Source: Malurus cyaneus samueli (lineage: Eukaryota > Chordata > Aves > Passeriformes > Maluridae). Taken from it: a DNA stretch of 64,000 nucleotides. Made by a program: the position numbers and the translations under genes. Below the pieces are notes generated by a model. The model saw only the letters and a program-made list of their open reading frames with translations. It was not told where the DNA came from and did no database searches. Location of the stretch: contig CM019217.1 in assembly GCA_009741485.1 (NCBI GenBank), positions 45,232,873 to 45,296,872 on the forward strand, given 5' to 3'. Shown one piece after another: positions 1 to 10,744 of this stretch; position 1 is the first letter of the stretch, and every line of letters begins with the position of its first letter.

Positions 1-3000
1 AGGTGGAGGAGGGGAAAATGTTCATTTTCAGTGCTTTCCAAGCCCTCAGCTGCAAAAGCATGTAACCAACCTGGGCTCCAGGGCAGTGCCTTGCCTGGCA
101 TGGGACATCCTGGGAATGAGCAGAGTACCGGAGTGCAGGTAGCTATTTGGGCCCACCTGCATCCCTCCTGCACTGGCTTCTCATGGCCAAGCTTCACACT
201 GTTCCAGATGTTATTTTAAGCCCAGGGTCATGACAGTGTATTTCAACAAGCATGTCCCAAATCATCACCCTGTCCTCCAAGGCATCCAGAGAAAATGTAG
301 CTCTTGGTGGGCAGTCACTGGAGCAGCTCATCCACAGCTCGTTTTCGGCAGACAATCTCCCAGGGCTTTTCAACAACACTGTGTGTGCTTGGTGCAAGAG
401 GCAGGGGAGCCAGGGAAGGGGATTTTTCCCAGGCTGGGCTGAAGTGCCTCCCTATCCCATCCCTGATCCTTCACAGCAAGCTGCTTGAACCCTGCCACAA
501 TTTTTGTTGCCTCAAGCCCCAAAGCTTTCTGCATGCCAGCCCAAAAGCCTTTGACAGCACATGAAAAATGCCAGGAGCTTTGCCAGGTCTGCTTTCTCTG
601 CTGAGGCCTCCATGTGTAATCCCCACTCCAGCAAAGGCCCTACAGATTTTATCTCAAGAAGAACAAATAATCTGTTGTTTTTGCCCTGCAATATCAGATA
701 GAGCTATAAATCACTAGATAGGAGACTAATTACTGGGCCCCTGATCAGATTTAGATTGCAAGATGGAAAAAGCAGCCTTTATACCTGAAAGCAAAGGAGC
801 ACTTCTTCAGAACATCAATGGGTGCTCCATGTACTTCAATAGCTACTAATGTTTTATACCCATGGAAATGTGATCAGGGCAAGAAGTGCTCAAATTAGCC
901 CCCGGTGGGATTCCTGAGGGCTGGATGGTAAGGAAGGGCACAAGAATGGATGCATCACTCCTGCTCTGAAGGATTTAGGAGCCCAGTGTTCCCATAGGTG
1001 TGGCAGACTTGCCCCTCAGTGTCCCCCTCGACAGCACGAGGACCCAGAGCCCAGCCCTGATGTGGTCTCAGCTGGTGCAGAGCCAGCCTGGCTGTCCCCT
1101 GGGCAGAGCATCTTCCAGCAGGTGCTTCAGATGGAGGGGTGGGTGAGTGCAGGGTGAGTGCTGAATGTTTCTGCAGCCGTGGTGGACCAGAGGAACCCAC
1201 AATGGGAAGCTTCTTGATGTAAAAATCTACATGTGCTGTCCTTAACATTTTGTCATTTTTTTACACAAATGTGGTGCTGTGCTGGCTGTCAGACCCCATG
1301 AGCATCCTCTGCCCATCTCCTTCAGTCCCCTGCCTTCCACAAAAAACTCTGAAGCCTTTCCCATTCCAGGTGTCAGGACACACATGGTCTGTGGTCATGT
1401 TATTACAACCAAGGATTATAAAGCAGATATATGTGAGGTGAATAAAACAGGCACATGGGTCCCTTAATCCCAGAATTTTAACTGCCATGGGGATTAGTTT
1501 TATATCTTTGGCTGCAGGATTTGGGGATGCAGCAGAGCCAGAGAAGTGAATCTGTGAAAGCAAGTTGATCCCCTCCTCTTAGAGTTTGCTGTAAGACAAA
1601 CACGATGTAAGGGATCTGCTTTGAAAACCAGATTGAAGCTGGTAAGGGATATGGCATTTTAACCTTTAACATAGCCTGAGACATTTTGCCTTTAACACAT
1701 ATTGTATCCCTCATGGCTGTGAAGCCAGGGATCACTCCTGAAAGCTCTCCAGCCCTGGTGCAGTATTTAATCATGGGCATACAGATCCTAGCAGCTGCCT
1801 TCTTCGGGGACATCGCTGTTTGTGAGTTGAAAGAGAAATGCCTCGCTTGAATTTCCCAGTGTTTGGTTAAGCATCCGGCCTCAGTGATAGGATTGAAGCT
1901 GAGCTTTGAATGACGTTTTTTGCTAGGAAGAAAGGGCTGGGGAAGAGACATTTCTCCCTTGGGCTTAAGATCATAAATAAGGCAGTGTTATGTAAGTGTG
2001 ACTATAACCTATTTATACATAGTGTCAGACTCATACACTCAGGCTATGAATGACAAATCTCCCACTAATTTTTATGAATGTAACAGAGGTACCTGTATGA
2101 GTTTTGAAACAGCAGTGGAAATGCAGGTTGTTCTGTGCCAGCAGTAAGTGGGACACCCCTCCAAGTTATGCTGAGGGAAGGCTGACTTGTGTCTGGCACT
2201 TCTTGTACAGACACAGAGGGTGCAGTTGGCTTCAGACAGCTCCTTTGTACCCATTCCTGATCCTAAGACCCAAGTGGCAGGGGAATGGAAACCTGCTGCT
2301 TTTCCTGGGATGAACCTGGTGTCTTGTTCCTCAAGCAGTGGGCCAGGAGAAAGCTCCTGGAAGCTCCTTGGAGGCTCTTTCAACAGGGCTGTGCCCTGTT
2401 GTGAGGCATGGAGATGCTGAGGGTTCACCCAGGTGGCAGGACACAGGGGCCAAAAGTGTCACTGGCAAGGTCAAACCCACACAAGGAGCACCAGCTCCCA
2501 TGAAGTGTTAACCAGGGAAACACCTCGCTATGCTCTGAGTTTATAGGGCATCAAAAGTAAAAGGACAAATTCCTGAAAGTAAAGCGCTTGGGCGGCTACT
2601 AAACACAGGGAGATTGGTGAGCTGGAGCTGTTCAGAGGCCAGAAGTGTAGCTGAACTGCTCCTGGCACACACTCCTGCTGTTTCTGTGCACCTGTCCCTG
2701 GTGCTGGTGTTGCTGAGGGCTTGGAACCAAAGCTCTAACACTTTGGCCAGTGCAGCCTTAGCTGTGTGTGTCTAACGTGGCTCACATGGCCCAGTGCCTG
2801 CCTGGGACCAAGACAATGACCACTGTGTTTAAAAAAATCAAGGGAAGATTTATACTCAGAAATTACTCCTGAGGCATAGAGACTCAGTCATTGTAACTGT
2901 GATAAGATAAAACGCCAAAGCAGCTTCAAGTTTAAAGACAGGCTTTTTCCTTCTTCATCACCTCCCAGGCTGGGCTCTGCCTTGAGCGCTCTCCCAGCAT

Positions 3001-4375
3001 GGAAACAATCCCACGACCCCTCACGGCCCCTGTGCCAACAGCCACGGACCCCAGAGACCTGAGCATCACAGCCGTCCACAGGAGCTTGTGGAAGAGGAGA
3101 AAGTCTGAAATCCCCGTGGGGCTTCTTTGTGCCTCTGGTTAATCTCCCTTCTCTGCTTCACAGATGATCTCAGCTCCCGCTGCGACCTGATCGCACAAAT
3201 CTGGCGGGGACATGTGGCCGTGGCTTGTCATGTCCTGCTGTCCCCTGCCGGAGATGAGGCAGCCACAGGGTCAAGTGTAGATGGCCCAGGGGGTCAGAAG
3301 TGACCGCAGCTGCCGGGATTTTTTCCTAGACACCCCCAGCAGAGCCCTGTGACTGATTCACCTCCTGTCTTGGTGCATCAGGCATTGAGTCACACCCAAA
3401 AATACGTCAGATGATCGTGTCTGTGAAGGTCTTCATGGGCTTTGCCTCAGGCATCCCCACTGAACTTTAAAGCTGGGCCTTTCTTCAGAGGTGGGACAGA
3501 TGGGAGATCTTTACTGGTGATGCCCTGTGCCTCCAGAGGAACATGAAATGAGGCTGGACGATTCTCCCAGCCTCCTTCAAACCGCTTCTCAGTGGTTTCC
3601 TGTGCCAGTGGGAGGTCTCTCTTCTTTAAAAAAAAATTGAATAAAAGACCTTATCTGAGAAAGGCCTGATCCTGCTGCCTTTGCCTTGGTAGTTCCACCA
3701 GAGTTTGAGGGAATCAGCAGAGACCTCAGGCTTTCAGGCTGCTGCCAAACATATGCTCTCAGGGCTGAAATCAGCTTCTGCAGCAGCTGGCATGCAGACA
3801 GATAGGCACATGCCACAGCCTTGCTGGCAAGAGTTTATGCCCTTGGAAATCTCTCCCAGAAGCTCACTTCTCCTGCGCTCTGCTTTGCCCAATGGGTTCA
3901 ATAAAGGGAAAAGAAAACTCCAGCAGAATAGGAAACACTGTGACAGGCTACTTGCCAGCCAGAGCCCATCACTGACCTGGTGACTCTCTGAGCAGCCCTT
4001 TCAAACCAGAGAGATTAAGCCAACCCAGGAGTGTTGTCCAACACCAGCAGCTGAAATCCAGAAAACAAACAGCAAAGACAGTAAGTGGCAGAATAGCAGG
4101 AACAGTAAAACTGTGTGCTAAATGGGCCCATTTAGTAGATGTCCCATCCAGTCCAGTAATGTGGGGAGCACTCCAAGGATGTTTGTAGTCCAGCCATAAT
4201 AAAGAGATGTAAAAAGTCCAGCTGGATCAATGACATGGCTGCAAGGCCAGCTAACCTGCTTCAGGCAACTTGGAAACAGCAGGAACTTGAGCAAGTGAGC
4301 CAGTGCTTCCCAGGCGACTCTCCCCACCTTGTGCAATGTGCCTGGGGGACTTCCTGAGCCAGTGCTGGCATCTGT
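1..4375. other. Unique noncoding sequence, no gene recognised
   Basis: No exon, RNA gene or repeat family is recognised here. The longest open frame is 157 codons on the minus strand at 1478-1951. It is overlapped by other frames and shows no domain, signal peptide or biased composition, so I treat it as chance. AT-richer blocks at about 640-760, 1960-2080 and 2820-2930 stand out from GC-richer surroundings and could be conserved noncoding DNA, but nothing in them identifies a function. Confidence 0.6.
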
Positions 4376-4379
4376 GCCC

Positions 4380-4640
4380 CTAATAACCCCACAGAGGTAT
4401 TTCCTTCATGAATAGGCCTGGGTGCTTTTTGAACTCATGCAAATGTCCAGCATCCACAGCATCCTGCAGCTAGGAGTTCCACTGCTTCATTAGGCCAGAG
4501 CCACTTCCTTGGGCTTGCTCTGAACCTGCCACCCCCTTGTTTCACTGCTTCTCTCCAGTCCTGTCCTGGAAGACATGGTAATTTCAAACCCATCTCCCCT
4601 CAGCTATGGGAGCAGAACAAATAGCATCTTACTTGCTGCC
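4380..4640 (-). mobile_element. Old CR1 LINE fragment, antisense (ORF2 C-terminal region)
   Basis: Read on the minus strand this resembles the end of the CR1 reverse-transcriptase frame. The plus strand shows the usual antisense landmarks in order: a TTTTGAACTCATGCAAATGTC stretch near 4430, 'GCATCCACAGCATCCTGCAG', 'GGAGTTCCACTGCTTCA', then a Leu/Cys-rich part near 4510-4560 where intact copies have the conserved basic segment. Many substitutions and gaps leave no open frame. The match is to the older CR1/L3-like group shared by birds, turtles and crocodilians rather than to young avian subfamilies. Subfamily not assigned. Confidence 0.65.
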
Positions 4641-4644
4641 CTGT

Positions 4645-7325
4645 TGGGACCTACCAGAGTTGAACTGAACTAATAAGACCAGAGTGTAATTCTGCCCAAT
4701 AGATTGAAGAATATTGCTCTTTTTGCAGGGCAGCTGGCTTTGTCACAGAAGGATGCTTTGACCTGTTTTAACACAGCATTTGTAGAGTGCTCTTCTCCAT
4801 CAGGGCTGGCTAAATAATAGTGTCAGGAGATCATCTGTGAGGATGACAGTGTAGAGCACCATGCTCTTCTCAGGGGATGGAAACAATTCATGGCACTGAG
4901 GGCTCCCCAGGTTGCTGGTTATTCAAGCGCCTGCATTCTGGGCTCTGAGCTCCAGCTCAGAGGGTGTCACACAATTAGCAGAGAGGAAGTTGTGTTTTTG
5001 TAGAGTTTGGCATGACTTGGGAGCCCACGCACGTTTGTGCTGGTCTGTGCTGCCAGCTCACCTCACCAGCGGCTGATGATGAAGGGAGAAGTGGCCAGAC
5101 AATCCCCTCTGAAGGCAAAGATGAATGAAGAGACAGGGTCTTGCATTGGAGGCAAAATATAAGTCATGAACACACACAAATGGGTATGAGAGGTCTGGGG
5201 GTTGTTCTCGCCTGTTTTCAACATCACTGCCGCAAATCTTCAATACACAGCTCCAGTGACAAGGCCATCTGTTTTGCCATGACAGCTGGCAGCTAGCAGA
5301 GGCCACTATGAATAATCTGCCTCCTTCTGAGCCGAACTTGCTAAGAAAAGCAATTTCAGCCATGTCAGATGAAAGCCACCTGCTGCCCTGGCCAAAGGCA
5401 TGGCACGTGTGGGCACCACAGCATCAGGTTCTCTCAGCTTCACACCACATCTCTGTTGTGCTGCAAGGCAGCAGGATCCTGGAACAGAGGAGGCTCCCAG
5501 CAACATCTCTTTTCACCCTTGCATTTAGGAGGGAGAAGCTACAGTAGAGATGTTTGTCCTTGGTGAACTTTCCTCCCAGTTTGTTTATATTTTTAAAATT
5601 TACTTTTGAAAAATGAAGGGTTTTCCTCTCTCTTTCAGAATCCTTGGTGTGAGCATTACTTAGTGGCTGAGAGTGTGTTGAGTAATGGTACGGGGCGTGA
5701 GGAAAAACTGACATAGGAAATGAAGTGAGCAGAAGGAAGGGGATCAGACAGTGTGGCCCCACAGGCTCTCCAGAGGGTAGAACAATGGTGACAAAGTGCA
5801 CAAAAGAGGAAGCAAAAGAAAAAATGGGGAACTGCCAGCCCTCCGCCAGGCATCCTCTGGGGAAGATGTGCAAGACAGAGTCCCCCAAGTGAGTTATGCA
5901 GCAATGAGCAGCCAGCTGGTGGACGGGGTGTCACAGCTGCCTGCTCCACTACTGTGCCACCTCTGGAAGACTTTCTGGGAGACACTGCCCTTGCTGTACC
6001 CCAAACCTGAACCCCCTTTGGCTGGTTTGATCCCACAGCCTTGTTACAAGGAGAGAGGGGTGGTCTGTGCTCACAGGAACCCCTGGGGATGGCCACCTCC
6101 TCCCCAGTATTTGCTAGTCTTCCTCAGCAGAGAAAGGACCTGGCACCCCTCCAGGGAGGCACAGCCCCAGCTGCTGCAGCCTGTGATCTTCTGAGCATCC
6201 TTGGGTCTCTCCTGAATACAGGAACACCCAGCTGGTGGGGCTGGCCCAGGTCTGAACACACTGCTTGCAGAAGTTAATCTGAACTATAATTTCAAATGTT
6301 GCCATAAAAAGATGGCCAGACACTTTTTAGGAGAAGTAGCCTTGAGACTATCCCAATGGAAATAGGAATTTTTGTGAGGGAGAATGGGCCCCTCTGCCAG
6401 CACCAGTGATGCCACCAGGAAGATTTGAAAATGGAAAACTGAGACAATTTGGCTAGAAACAAGGACCTCAACAAGGTTTCCACCACATTAAGGGAACCCT
6501 ATTAATCAGGATTGGTGCCTGGGGTGTCCTGCTGAGGTAAAAGCCAGAGGTGCAATTGCAACCCATGGCAGTCCATGCAGTCCCCTTGCATCATGTGCTG
6601 CTTTCAGTTCCACCCAAAATCCTCCTGGGCTGATGTATGTCATGTAAGCCAGAAGAGGAAAGGAAAATTTCCAACAGGAGGGTTTTCAGAGCTGTTCTTT
6701 GTGTTTGTTTGGCTTTGTAAAAACTCCCTTTTTCCTGGCAGGAAAATTTCTGTAAATGTGGTCACAGAACTATCTTGCAGAAAAATTTTGAGGGCCACAG
6801 TGCTATCCCTCCTGTAGACCTCCTTGGCCAAGGGAAAACCAGCCTGTATGTGGAGAGCAATTTGGCAAGGATATGCTTTTGCTTCCTTACATGAGGGCTG
6901 GCTTCCCTCTTTCTGTGTGCGTGGGGAAAACTGCCAAGGTCTCAGGAAAAAGCTGAGTTTTCTGATTCTCATCAGACCTGTTGTGATAATTCTCACCTTT
7001 TCCTCCCTGTGTTACACATGTTCCTATCAGCTTTGCTGCTGGACAGCTGAGGAAGCCCCCCCTGCATCGCTGAGATGTCCCATCTCATCCTACCCTGTCT
7101 TGGCTGTCAGGATATTTCTTATTCTGCTTATTCTTTTTTTTGCTGAACTTCCTTGATTGAGCCTATGAAGAAATGATGGCAAAGCATAAAGTTGTGAAAA
7201 GGGCTTGGAAACACCGAAACCATGAGGGCAGAGCATCCTCCTCCCCAGCAAAGTGCAACCAGGCCACGCAGCAAGCACTGATGTGCATGTGCCCATCATG
7301 TCAGGGTCTCATGGGGAAAGGGACT
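4645..7325. other. Unique noncoding sequence, no gene recognised
   Basis: Two mid-length open frames overlap on opposite strands (minus 5424-5888, 154 codons; plus 5796-6194, 132 codons). Neither has a recognisable domain, and mutual overlap on both strands is typical of chance frames in GC-balanced DNA. No repeat recognised. Confidence 0.55.
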
Positions 7326-7330
7326 GGGAT

Positions 7331-7388
7331 GAATGAATGAATGAATGAATGAATGAATGAATGAATGAATGAATGAATGAATGAATGA
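7331..7388. repeat. (GAAT)n tetranucleotide microsatellite
   Basis: About 14 uninterrupted GAAT units. On the minus strand it reads ATTC repeats and produces a spurious Ile-His-Ser-Phe tandem peptide. The perfect array suggests a young, length-variable locus. A CpG-rich stretch begins directly on its right side. Confidence 0.97.
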
Positions 7389-7394
7389 TTTTAA

Positions 7395-7515
7395 CTGTAC
7401 ACGCAACTTTTTGCCTCGGTCCCACCACTTCAGTGCTATTTTCGGGCACAGACGAGCCTAGGCCTTGCCGGCGCCTGTTGCACGCGGAGCAAAGGCACAC
7501 TTAGCCGGCGTGGAT
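7395..7515. other. Small CpG-dense patch
   Basis: About ten CpG dinucleotides fall within roughly 115 bp (for example around 7402, 7417, 7443, 7453, 7469-7473, 7483-7486 and 7506-7510), while neighbouring kilobases are CpG-poor. It is too short for a classical CpG island, and I see no TATA box, initiator context or first exon beside it. It may be an unmethylated regulatory site, or a relic left by biased gene conversion near the microsatellite. Confidence 0.5.
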
Positions 7516-7519
7516 TGGT

Positions 7520-10500
7520 TTTGTGTTAGTCCATTTCCTTTTCCCTGACACAGGAGAAATTTGTCTTGTATTAGTGCTGTTTCCTACCCACTTGGAAAGG
7601 AAGAAGTGGGTGGTGGCCACATCCCCTTCCCTGAAGGCCGTCCCTGGTGCAGGGGCCCCCAGGCCGGAGAGGAGGGAGCGGAGGGGCCCCAATTCCTCAT
7701 GGCATCCGCTCCAAGCGTGTCAGACTCCGCTTTTAACCCACCATCATACAGCCAAGGGTGCCACACGCCCTCCTCATCCTCATCTAACCACCACAGCAGC
7801 GCAGATGGCTCCTCACTGCCCAGCGGTGCCGGCTGCCGACCTGCCTCCCCACAGCATCTCTCCCTTACCGTGAAATCCCTGCCAGCCAAAATGTCCTCTT
7901 TGTCCCTCTCTCCCCCAGAAGCGGTGCCATCCTGCATTGTTCATCGCTCAGTGGGAAGTTTTCTGGCGTGACTGCGGGCGCCAGCAGGGAGGTTGTGTCG
8001 CTGCTGTGGCCACTGGCCATGAGACACAAAGCCCCAGCAGGGAAGGGCGGCCATGCTCATGAATGACCGCTGCTTGCTGGCTGTAATGAGCAAATATTGC
8101 TAACAAGCAGCTGTAATCTGCTGGCTTTGTGTGCCCTCCCCCCTGCTGTTCCACACACAGAGCTGATGTCAGGGTGTCAGGGAAGATGTCTCTCTTTGTC
8201 ACCATGTGTGCTTCCTCCCCGGGATCAGCAGAGATGTTCTCTGGAGCCGCAGCAGCCATAGCCCTTTCCCACCTTCCCTTGGCTCTGCAATCTCTGGGCC
8301 AGCGTGTCACGGTGAGGGGATGCATCTGTTTGAGCCCAGACTCCCACCCACCTGGGCCAGCTGTGGGGTAGGGGGGAAGGGGGCAAACCTTTCAACTCAA
8401 ACAGATACTCAGCCTTGCTGGCATATTTGGGCCATAATGCTCCTCTGAGGGACAGTGCTCTTCGGCATTCAGGGCTGACTCCAGCATTATCGTTTTGTTG
8501 ACGGAAGAGATGTCAGGATTAGGGGCAGAGGAAAGAAAGGGTTGGAAACGTGCTCCATTTCCTAGAGACGGCTGCTTTTTTCTCCTCCTGAATTGCCCAG
8601 TCAACCACAAGATGAGTCACTGGTCTCCCTCCCGCATTTCCACCTGACCCACTTTTGGCTTGTCAGGGCTGACTGCAGAGCTTTTGTTTCTGGGATGCGC
8701 ATATGCACAGCCACGGAACTGTGATGCTTTGGGCTTCTCCTGGCTGAAATAACCTGGAAGCAGGGAAGCTTTTCAGCCCTGGGCTTCTCTTGGAGGCACA
8801 AAATTATGACCTCCCAGGCTGCCATCATCCAGGCTCTGCTGGGAAGGTCCTGGGGGCCTTGCCTGAGCTCTGCAGGGAGGTTTGATCCCCAGCAGCTCCA
8901 AGCTGAGCCTGGGAATCCGGGGCTGGGAGGCCGTTATCCCATAGTTAGGTTTCCCTCTGGGAAAAGCTGAAAGGAATAAACAGCAGATGGGACAGCTTGT
9001 TCTGCTTGCCTGCTAATGGGTTTGAGCAGGTTGCTCCCAATTTTCATGCTCCTGTGTGTGAAAAGGTGCCATCACAAGTCAGGACACTCACACAGCCCAA
9101 AATAAAAGCACCTCAGAGGCGCTCAGGTAACTGTGCCCACCAGATCGCTCTTTGCCTCCTCTTTGCTGTGCCTGGACTCCTCCTTTTCCAAACCAGGAGC
9201 AGCACTGTCTCGAGCCACAGCTGAATTGGAGAGATGAGAAGCACTGATTAGTGGCAGAAAGCAGAAATGGCATCCCGGGCACAGGAACAGCCCTGGGCAG
9301 CAGTATAAATAGTCACACGCTTGCTCCATTTTGTGCATGGTGGTGTCATTTTTTTCCACCACCCAAGGGAAATTCCCAGAGGTGAAATGTCCATCCCAGT
9401 TGTGTTTTCCATGTCCAGCTTGTTGTACTTCCTCAGCCATCACATCTTGAAGGATGTCTCAGAGAACTTGCCTTGCAACCAGATCATGTCTTGCTTTCAG
9501 CTCCCTTTGCTGGCCAAAGCCATGGCTTGTTCCTCCATCCTGAGCTATATTTGTGTGTCTGTCTCTCTCTGGCTCCTGGTGCTGAACTTCTATGGCTTCC
9601 TGAAAGGGCCCCTGCCTGGCCTCTGGCATCTGCAGCCAGTCCCTGGCTTACTTGCCTCTCACCGTGCTTTGGTGCAGTGTTTTAGGATCCCAGGTTTGGC
9701 TGTCTCAACACCTCTATCCAGTGGCTATGGCCCTTGTGGCTCAGGTGCAAGGCAGCAAAAACAGTCCAAGCCTATTCACAGGGCATGATGGGATCTCAGG
9801 AAAAATCCACTAAGAGGGGCAGCAAAGCAGGAGGCTGTGCTTCTTTGGCTGCTAAAGGCACAAGGAATAGTCCTCCTGCCTTAGGTCTGCAAAAGCCCAG
9901 TTTGACTCTGTACCTATCCCACACACAGCAACATCCAGGTTATCCCAGACCCTGGCAACCCCTGAGAGCAATGGAGCCAGCAAGAAAATAATGCTGCTCC
10001 TGCCCACAGGCTGTAAAACGTGGGAGAAGGAGCCCACACACCCCAGCAAGCAGCTTCCCAGGCATCTGACCACAGCAAGGGCTGAGAGCGGGTGCTGATG
10101 AAATGGCCTGTTTATGTTTTCAGTGCACATGGCACTAATTACTGGTGTCTGTGCTCTAATCCATGCTCTGCGGGCAAGCCGGGAGGTGAGGCTGGGCACA
10201 CCTGCCCAGAGCATGGGACCCAGCCCAGGGTGCTGGCAGGGTCTGTGAGGTGCCCGTGCTCCACGTGTGCACGGCACCCAACCTCTGCCTAGACCCTGGC
10301 CATGTCCACTGTCCCATGCAGCAAAGCCATGCTGCCCAGCATGACACCACCCAGAACCACCCTGCAGGTCATGCCAGACCCTGTCTCCCAGATTTTGGAA
10401 GGATTTGGGGTGCCAGGGGTTTGCCTGTGCTGGAAACGTGCTGATCAAGGGCTGTGGCTAAACCCGTGCCGGAGTTGGCTGCACCCTGGCTCCCATCCGA

Positions 10501-10720
10501 AGAGATGGCTCCCTTGGCCAAGGTAACTCCTCCACAAATGCTTACAATATTTGGCACTGGCTGAGTCCCTGGCTGAGCCAAGATTTTGGGTGGTGTGACA
10601 GCTATTCGTTACACCCTGGAAAAGTGGGAGACTGCATCTCTTTGGAAATCAGGGGTTGTTTATTCAACTCTTCCCATGATCAGTTCTGACAAATGAGAAG
10701 CTGTTTCACGAGGCTTTTTC
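7520..10720. other. GC-richer unique sequence, no gene recognised
   Basis: This part is GC-rich and so holds longer chance frames: plus 7561-7971 (136 codons, Ser/Pro-rich), plus 9321-9788 (155 codons) and minus 9852-10448 (198 codons, Gly/Trp/Cys-scattered). I recognise no family in any of them, and each is shadowed by frames on other strands. A possible regulatory block at 8040-8130 is listed separately. Confidence 0.5.
8045..8130. promoter_or_regulatory. Candidate noncoding regulatory block
   Basis: The stretch has closely packed ATGAATG, TGTAATGAGCAAATATTGC and CAGCTGTAATCTG motifs resembling homeodomain/POU, FOX and E-box sites, in a locally AT-richer island within GC-rich DNA. This is a composition argument only. 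No conservation data are available. Confidence 0.22.
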
Positions 10721-10723
10721 TCC

Positions 10724-10743
10724 TTTTTTTTTTTTTTTTTTTT
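10724..10743. repeat. Poly(T) tract
   Basis: A run of 20 T residues. No retroposon body was recognised on the right side that would explain it as a reversed poly(A) tail. Confidence 0.95.
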
Positions 10744-10744
10744 A

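Noticed and set aside
7331..7388. Repeat array considered as a CRISPR-like or satellite structure
   Set aside because: A simple tetranucleotide array with no spacers, in a vertebrate context.
7309..7500. Tandem IHSF peptide on the minus strand
   Set aside because: Direct translation of the GAAT microsatellite.
7561..7971. Ser-rich 136-codon frame that looks like a disordered protein segment
   Set aside because: Ser/Pro richness arises from TCC/TCA-rich GC-skewed DNA. Overlapping frames on both strands are equally long, and no conserved core is visible.
9321..9788. Hydrophobic 155-codon frame that could suggest a membrane protein
   Set aside because: Hydrophobic stretches follow from T-rich sequence. 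I see no family resemblance or splice context.
9852..10448. 198-codon minus-strand open frame
   Set aside because: GC-rich DNA favours long chance frames. There is no recognisable domain or regular composition, and plus-strand frames overlap it. I cannot support it as a gene.
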